A stretch of 19,793 bases of DNA from an uncultured Bacteroidales bacterium. Lineage in GTDB: Bacteria > Bacteroidota > Bacteroidia > Bacteroidales > P3. The notes beneath the pieces are model-generated. The model worked only from the letters and a program-made list of their open reading frames with translations, was not told the DNA's origin and did no database searches. Position numbers and translations under genes: made by a program. Shown here piece by piece: positions 15,614 to 19,793 of this stretch (the stretch's first letter is position 1; each line of letters opens with the position of its first letter). The DNA lies in assembly GCA_937876865.1 (NCBI GenBank), contig CALEFF010000038.1, positions 1 through 19,793 on the forward strand, read 5' to 3'.

Positions 15614-15904
15614 ATGAAAGCAGCATTTATAGCATATAACCAAGCCCACGTGCAAGACATAGAAGACATACTTCATCAATTATCAATCAGAGGCTACACA
15701 CGTTGGCAAGACATACAAGGAAGAGGCACAAAAACGGGAGAACCACACTTAGGTTCTCACGCTTGGCCAGCAAAAAATATGGCAACACTTTGCATAGTTG
15801 AAGACAACATTGCCCCTATCCTTAAAAAAAGAATACAAGCCTTAGACAACTCAGCACCCGAACAAGGACTGAGGATATTCTTTTGGGAAGCAATAGACGT
15901 ATAA
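15614..15904 (+). CDS. PG0541-type transporter-associated PII-like protein
   Basis: A 96-residue soluble protein with no signal peptide or membrane segment. Its size and pattern (an N-terminal beta strand AAFIAYN, a helix, RGYTRWQDIQGRGTKTGEPH, then TLCIVED and a helix with PILKKRIQAL) fit the ferredoxin-like fold of PII-type signalling proteins. The loop around residues 30-50 with GRG resembles a PII T-loop. Bacteroidota RND operons often end with such a gene, known as the PG0541 family. Four bases separate it from the pump gene, so it is co-translated and probably interacts with the pump. Whether it binds a nucleotide, a metal or nothing is unknown. Family assignment is from recollection of conserved context and motifs. 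Confidence 0.75.
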   Translation: MKAAFIAYNQAHVQDIEDILHQLSIRGYTRWQDIQGRGTKTGEPHLGSHAWPAKNMATLCIVEDNIAPILKKRIQALDNSAPEQGLRIFFWEAIDV

Positions 15905-15927
15905 CAAAGAAAAAAACAATTAAAAAC

Positions 15928-15967
15928 AAAAAAATCATATCCTATTTTTGCAGGATATGATTTTTTT
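15928..15967. terminator. terminator of the efflux operon
   Basis: A 16-base-pair stem (15928-15943 with 15952-15967; core TCATATCCT/AGGATATGA) with an 8-base loop, followed by T bases. It directly follows the PII-like gene. The A and T flanks make it usable in both directions. Confidence 0.85.
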
Positions 15968-15987
15968 TATCTTTAAACTTAAACATC

Positions 15988-16455
15988 ATGAAGAGAATAA
16001 TCTTTTTAGCATTTTTATCATTAGTTATGATAAGCACAAATGCCTTTTCGCAAGACACAATCGTAGTAAAAGAAACAAAAGAATGTAGCAAAGGCATAAA
16101 AACAGCAGAAGATGCCATGATAGTACAATTTTTGATTGAGCACAAAAACTATTTCAACGACTTCGATTTAGATGTACTTAAAGCCGATTTAGAAAGTCTT
16201 TCAATGGAAGAGCTAAAACTCTTTATGAAGACAGACTTTGTTAATCCAAACGTAAATTTTGCCGTTTCAATTCTCACAAATGTTTTAGGCGTTGATAGAT
16301 TTGTTATAGGACAAACAAACATCGGATTATTAAAACTGCTAACCGCAGGAGGAATTGGAATATGGGCAATAATAGATTGGTTTCAAATAAAAGAATTAAC
16401 GCAACAATACAACTTCCATAAAGCGTTAGAAATCATAGAAATAATAAAAAGCTAA
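15988..16455 (+). CDS. exported TM2-domain protein
   Basis: A 155-residue protein with an N-terminal signal peptide (about 1-21, before Q22). A charged, mostly helical stretch of about 60 residues (28-88) follows, then a C-terminal TM2 domain: two membrane helices (about 90-103 and 111-133) joined by the conserved turn GVDRFVIGQTNIG (101-113), with GGIGIWAIIDWF (121-132) closing the second helix. TM2 domains are widespread, but their biochemical function is poorly known. The protein is likely an inner-membrane protein with its N-terminal part in the periplasm. The gene appears monocistronic, beginning 20 bases after the efflux terminator. A near-consensus TATCTTTA at 15968-15975 may be its promoter, leaving a very short leader. 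No terminator is evident after it. Confidence 0.8.
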   Translation: MKRIIFLAFLSLVMISTNAFSQDTIVVKETKECSKGIKTAEDAMIVQFLIEHKNYFNDFDLDVLKADLESLSMEELKLFMKTDFVNPNVNFAVSILTNVLGVDRFVIGQTNIGLLKLLTAGGIGIWAIIDWFQIKELTQQYNFHKALEIIEIIKS

Positions 16456-16623
16456 GTCTATGCATGAGCCTCAGGATTTCCTACGCTGAAATAAGATATT
16501 AAAACCACTATCAATTATGCTATAAAAAGCTTGAAATATAATCTATTTTATTTGTTTCTGTAAATGCAGTGAAATTATGGACATTAAAACAACTTATTTT
16601 ATTTCTTATTCATAATTTTGTTG

Positions 16624-16631
16624 TATCTTTG
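16624..16631 (+). promoter_or_regulatory. consensus -7 box for the Panacea operon
   Basis: TATCTTTG is an exact match to TAnnTTTG. A TTTC at 16602-16605, spacer 18, is the best -33. Initiation near 16638 would give a leader of about 20 bases before the ATG at 16660. Confidence 0.7.
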
Positions 16632-16642
16632 CAACCATAACA

Positions 16643-16659
16643 ATTATATAGTATGTAAT
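16643..16659. promoter_or_regulatory. candidate operator overlapping the Panacea leader
   Basis: The 17-mer ATTATATAGTATGTAAT is an odd-centred palindrome with seven of eight position pairs complementary. It lies between the predicted transcription start and the ATG at 16660. Toxin-antitoxin operons are often repressed by their own antitoxin at such a site; AT-richness makes a chance palindrome possible. Confidence 0.35.
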
Positions 16660-17220
16660 ATGAAATCTATCATTCAAATAACAAAAATAAAAGCGGTGAT
16701 TCTCTACATCATAAAGAATTTTCCCGAAGGGATAGATTACATTAAATTATTTAAAATTCTGTATTTTGCTCAACAAGACCACTTAGTAAAATATGGTAAA
16801 GTTTTAGTAGATGAATCATTCAAAGCAGTAAAACATGGACCCGTTCCAACTTACACATACAAAGCATTACAAATAGCTGAAGGTAAACCCTTAGAGGGTG
16901 ATTTTAGCGAGTTTTTATTTGGAATTAAAGTAAAAAACAAAAAGGTATATACATCAATGTTGCCTGACATGGATTACATTTCAGAAGCAAACAGAAAATG
17001 TTTAGATGAGGCTATTGCTAAATACAAAGATGCAGACCCTTATGATTTGTCTGACATTTCACATGACTCTGCTTGGGAAGAAGCAAATGCACGTATTCAA
17101 GACGATCCTCAAAAAAACTTTATTACAATCATTGATATAGCTCGTGCAGGTAAAGCATCTGAACCTATGGTAGATTATATCCGTGAAAAGCAATTTATAA
17201 AAAATGCTTTATCCTCTTAA
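16660..17220 (+). CDS. Panacea-domain (DUF4065, SocA-like) protein, candidate antitoxin
   Basis: A 186-residue cytoplasmic protein. The conserved core at residues 29-70 (KLFKILYFAQQDHLVKYGK, then VKHGPVPTYTYKAL) is the hallmark of the Panacea/DUF4065 domain. Family members, including Caulobacter SocA, act as antitoxins or proteolysis adaptors for unrelated toxins. A longer frame begins at a TTG at 16618, but the consensus promoter box (16624-16631) lies inside that extension, so the ATG at 16660 is the real start. The C-terminal part (about 125-186) has SHDSAWEEANARI and is also typical. It precedes a small MazF-like barrel gene by 2 bases, the antitoxin-first order. An overlapping palindrome suggests autoregulation. 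The antitoxin role is inferred from family and context, not from this sequence alone. Confidence 0.85.
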   Translation: MKSIIQITKIKAVILYIIKNFPEGIDYIKLFKILYFAQQDHLVKYGKVLVDESFKAVKHGPVPTYTYKALQIAEGKPLEGDFSEFLFGIKVKNKKVYTSMLPDMDYISEANRKCLDEAIAKYKDADPYDLSDISHDSAWEEANARIQDDPQKNFITIIDIARAGKASEPMVDYIREKQFIKNALSS

Positions 17221-17222
17221 TC

Positions 17223-17708
17223 ATGGATGATAAAACAGGAACTTTAAGCAAATTACAATCAATAAATTCTGATAAAGAAAAAGTAAACATGTCTTCATTA
17301 AAAGTTGGAGATATTATTTATGTTCCATTAGATGAAGAAGACGGCTTAACTCTAAAAGAAGGTTATAAAAGCAGACGAAAATATATTGTTATTATCGGAT
17401 TTACTCCAGAAGGAATTGCTGTCGGAGCCTTATTAATTAATTCAAATATTGACTTATCAAAACGTTCTAAAGAATTTCTTAACTGCCAATACCCTTTACA
17501 AGTTCGTAATTATCGCGAGATTTTAGATTACGATAGCTGGTTAGATTGTTCAGATATTTTTGAAATTCCAAAACTCAAAATAAGTGATAAAAATGGCAAA
17601 ATGAAAGGTTGTCTTACAAATGAAGACAAAGAAAGAGTTTTGGATTTTCTAAAAGATAGCGAGGTATTTGATAATGCTACTAAGAGACGCTACGGCATTA
17701 TTAAATAA
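17223..17708 (+). CDS. MazF/PemK-like small-barrel protein, candidate toxin
   Basis: A 161-residue protein that I do not recognise by name. From residue 23 its pattern follows the MazF/PemK endoribonuclease barrel: VGDIIYVPLDEEDG (first strand and loop, compare GDIYLVDF in MazF), then KSRRKYIVIIG (compare KRPALVVS, with an arginine at the usual catalytic position), GIAVGALLINS (compare the strand ending in PIT/S), and SWLDCSDIFEIPKLKI (compare SYLDCDQIRTIDK). The catalytic threonine or serine of MazF is not clear. A C-terminal helix (KERVLDFLKDS) follows, longer than typical MazF. The first 22 residues are polar and may be an extension; ATG at 17289 is an alternative start. It follows the Panacea gene by 2 bases. 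Alternative: a non-toxic SH3-like partner of the Panacea protein. Confidence 0.65.
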   Translation: MDDKTGTLSKLQSINSDKEKVNMSSLKVGDIIYVPLDEEDGLTLKEGYKSRRKYIVIIGFTPEGIAVGALLINSNIDLSKRSKEFLNCQYPLQVRNYREILDYDSWLDCSDIFEIPKLKISDKNGKMKGCLTNEDKERVLDFLKDSEVFDNATKRRYGIIK

Positions 17709-17813
17709 TTGCACACAAAATTATTTTTTAATAAAGAAGATAAAAGATTGTTTTACAAAAATACCAAGAAGTTTTTCAGTTTTAACAAACATACAATCAC
17801 TTAAATTCAAGCA

Positions 17814-17848
17814 AAAAAGGCGAAAGAAATAAATTCTCTCACCTTTTT
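17814..17848. terminator. imperfect hairpin terminator between convergent genes
   Basis: AAAAAGG (17814-17820) pairs with CCTTTTT (17842-17848), and the inner stem GAAAGA region pairs with TCTCTC apart from two mismatches, around a 7-base loop. It lies between the MazF-like gene and the convergent BspA-like gene and has A and T flanks, so it may serve both. Confidence 0.55.
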
Positions 17849-17867
17849 AATATTATGAAAATCATTA

Positions 17868-19793
17868 TTATTCTATAACTATCTTTTTGCTTTCGCTAAA
17901 TCTTACTTGATAGGCTTTTATCACATAACTACCAGCAGGTTGCGTGCTTAAAGTGAAGTTATATTCATTAGTTGAGAAGACTTTTTGTCCTAATTGATTG
18001 TAAACTTCAATATGTAGGTCAGAAATGTCGCTTTTAACACTAATATGTCTATTGTTGTTTGAAATATTGATTTGATTGTTTGTGTTTCTTTCTATTTTTT
18101 GTTGTTTTTTAACTAATAGTTGGAATCTATCAGCATTTTCTCCTGCTATAATTCTTGTGTTATACTCTACACCACCGTTCATTTTCACTTCATAACCATT
18201 GTCAATCAAATAAACATTCACGCCTTCTGGGATATTATCAATAGAAAGAGTTACTTCTTTTGTTTCATAGTTTCTAATATTAAGCGTAGCAGTATAAGGA
18301 TATTCTTTTACTTCTTCTTTTACTAAGGCAACTCCATCAGTTACAAAATAAGGCTCAGTGATTTCCAAAGGAGAGAATAGTTTGTTTGCATCAAAAAGAT
18401 CATCGCCTTGTTTTGCTTTTGGATTTTGAGCAAAACGTAGCTTACTTACATTTTCACCTTCTGCAAGATTTAAAGTGATGTAATCTTTTGCTTCAATAGC
18501 TTTTGATTTTGCAGGTTCATATATATAGTATTTTGAGAAAGATACACTATGAGTGTCAGGATTTTCAAAATTCACAAAGAAACCTTCTGTCATATTGATT
18601 TCACCTTCTGAAACCGGTGTCCAAACAGAGCCATTGAAACGATAAACTACACCACCTTTTATATCATCGTGTTCACTTAGGAATTTTGCTACATCAAGTT
18701 TGAAAGTATAAGGGTTAGATAATGCAAACCAATTACCACTGTCTGCATTGGTTGTAAGATTTTTTGTTACATTTACTGCACCGTTGTTTATTTTGTAAGC
18801 AGGCAATTGTGTGAAATCATAAACCTCTGCTCCGTCTCCGTAGGTTGTGAAAACGGTTGGCTCTGCTGCAAAGCTCCATGCAAAGAATCCTTCACCACTT
18901 CCTACTGAATCTTCAATAGTTGCAAAATCTTCTGCCCAATTTCCTGTTGTGTAATCAAAGAGTGAAATAGCAATATCTTTTGAACCAGGTTTTATGGCTT
19001 TTATCTTATAACCTGCAAAAGGAGCTCCAATAAAAGACCATTTATCATTTGCTAATGTTGGTGTTTCTATTTCAATAATTCCACCAACATTTGTTGCTGT
19101 TTTGTTAATCAATTGTCCGTTTTGAGTTATTCTTAAAACGCCTTCATTTATTACTCCCCTTTTATTATCTTCTGTTATTTCAAAAGCATTTGTTAATGTT
19201 TTAATTTCTCCTTCATTTATCTTATGATAAATCTTTTGCCAAGTAGCATTGCCCCAATCAGATGTATAACCACTTGCATCAAAAGGAACTGTAAGTGTCT
19301 TATTAGAAGGAGTATAAGAAAAAACAGAACTACCAAGCGAAGGAGCAGTTTCTGCAAGACAAGTAACAGAAGTTAACCTATGGCAATAATAGAACGCATT
19401 ATTTCCAATAGAAGTAACGCTATTAGGAATATTAACAGATGTTAAACTACTGCAATCTTCAAACGCATAACTTCCAATAGAAGTAACACTATTAGGAATA
19501 GTAACAGATGTTAAACTACTGCAAAGTTCGAACGCATCATTTCCAATAGAAGTAACACTATAATTTACTCCATTGTATATTACTCTTGCAGGAATTTCAA
19601 CATCAGTTGCAGAAGCATCGCAATTGCTTACTTTCATTGTACGTTCCCCCTCGCTTATTATCGCAAAGGTTAAAGGAAAATAAGTTAAACCATTTCCTAA
19701 ATTTACATCAATACATTCAACACTTGCCCAAGTAGTAGCACTTTCCCAAGAAGAATAATTACTGCCACAAGGAATATTTAAAACTTTTGTTGA
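17868..19793 (-). CDS. BspA-like leucine-rich-repeat surface protein with type IX secretion tail, N-terminus off the window
   Basis: At least 641 codons are open to the right edge without a stop, so the 5' end is missing; the ATG at 19637 is internal, not the start. Just inside the edge, VLNIPCGSNYSSWESA resembles the end of another repeat block. Next comes NGVNYSVTSIGNDAF and three 23-residue BspA-type leucine-rich repeats (SVTSIG-xx-AF-xx-C-xx-LTSV-x-IPN). The middle holds two related beta-rich blocks with WSFIGAPF and NWFALSNPY. The last 70 residues form a type A sorting domain (VYNQLGQKVFS, then PAGSYVIKAYQ and KKIVIE) that directs type IX secretion and is cleaved on export. It is therefore an exported or cell-attached adhesin-like protein. 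Its ligand is unknown. Confidence 0.9.
   Translation of the reverse strand, partial: STKVLNIPCGSNYSSWESATTWASVECIDVNLGNGLTYFPLTFAIISEGERTMKVSNCDASATDVEIPARVIYNGVNYSVTSIGNDAFELCSSLTSVTIPNSVTSIGSYAFEDCSSLTSVNIPNSVTSIGNNAFYYCHRLTSVTCLAETAPSLGSSVFSYTPSNKTLTVPFDASGYTSDWGNATWQKIYHKINEGEIKTLTNAFEITEDNKRGVINEGVLRITQNGQLINKTATNVGGIIEIETPTLANDKWSFIGAPFAGYKIKAIKPGSKDIAISLFDYTTGNWAEDFATIEDSVGSGEGFFAWSFAAEPTVFTTYGDGAEVYDFTQLPAYKINNGAVNVTKNLTTNADSGNWFALSNPYTFKLDVAKFLSEHDDIKGGVVYRFNGSVWTPVSEGEINMTEGFFVNFENPDTHSVSFSKYYIYEPAKSKAIEAKDYITLNLAEGENVSKLRFAQNPKAKQGDDLFDANKLFSPLEITEPYFVTDGVALVKEEVKEYPYTATLNIRNYETKEVTLSIDNIPEGVNVYLIDNGYEVKMNGGVEYNTRIIAGENADRFQLLVKKQQKIERNTNNQINISNNNRHISVKSDISDLHIEVYNQLGQKVFSTNEYNFTLSTQPAGSYVIKAYQVRFSESKKIVIE
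19335..19556 (-). repeat. 69-base tandem repeats coding leucine-rich repeats
   Basis: The plus-strand phrase TCCAATAGAAGTAAC starts at 19404, 19473 and 19542, exactly 69 bases (23 codons) apart. The copies 19404-19472 and 19473-19541 are nearly identical, and a more diverged copy lies at 19335-19403. High DNA identity suggests recent duplication or homogenisation within the surface-protein gene. Confidence 0.85.

Noticed and set aside
10042..15904. A-rich codon use in the efflux operon as a sign of horizontal transfer
   Set aside because: The rubrerythrin gene shows the same A-ending codon preference, so this looks like ordinary variation between genes of the same genome; no mobility genes or flanking repeats are present.
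16618..16659. TTG-initiated N-terminal extension of the Panacea protein
   Set aside because: The consensus promoter box lies inside it, and the extension matches no part of the Panacea domain.
19404..19556. Regular repeats as a possible CRISPR array
   Set aside because: The 69-base period has no unique spacers and translates to 23-residue leucine-rich repeats.

Overview
The window looks like the chromosome of a low-GC, probably anaerobic member of the Bacteroidota, most likely Bacteroidales. Four things point there: promoter boxes of the TAnnTTTG type (for example at 189-196, 2010-2017 and 16624-16631); a surface protein with BspA-type leucine-rich repeats and a C-terminal type IX secretion sorting tail; a rubredoxin-first ('reverse') rubrerythrin; and an RND efflux operon that ends in a small PG0541-type PII-like gene. 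I cannot name the genus.

Layout. 1-1102: AT-rich leader and an AraC-family regulator (+). 1132-1173: a perfect hairpin terminator shared with the convergent rubrerythrin gene (1206-1760, -). 1886-1993: tRNA-Arg(ACG) with its own terminator and a textbook Bacteroidota promoter (-). 2033-4329: a leftward operon of family 2 glycosyltransferase, ECF-type sigma factor and GNAT acetyltransferase. 4290-4387: a divergent promoter region. 4387-9950: a tight rightward operon of tgt, an LptF/LptG permease, a GH3-family protein, SufE, a SufT-like MIP18 protein and an OppC/DppC-type permease. 10042-15904: a complete tripartite efflux operon (TolC, lipoprotein adaptor, RND pump) plus the PII-like gene, closed by a strong terminator. 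15988-16455: an exported TM2-domain protein. 16660-17708: a two-gene unit of a Panacea-domain protein and a MazF/PemK-like small-barrel protein, read here as a candidate toxin-antitoxin module. 17868-19793: a leftward BspA-like secreted surface protein whose N-terminus lies beyond the right edge.

How the parts fit. The tgt operon mixes tRNA queuosine modification, outer-membrane lipid export, Fe-S assembly factors and a solute permease, a housekeeping combination with no single pathway. The efflux operon is self-contained: TolC forms the outer-membrane duct, the adaptor bridges, the RND pump drives export with proton force, and the PII-like protein may sense or tune the pump. The Panacea/MazF-like pair is the most interesting part: antitoxin-like gene first, two bases between the genes, a consensus promoter, and a near-perfect 17-base palindrome between promoter and start codon that could be an autoregulatory operator. 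No CRISPR array, insertion sequence, rRNA or phage gene was seen. No stretch over 300 bases lacks a gene.
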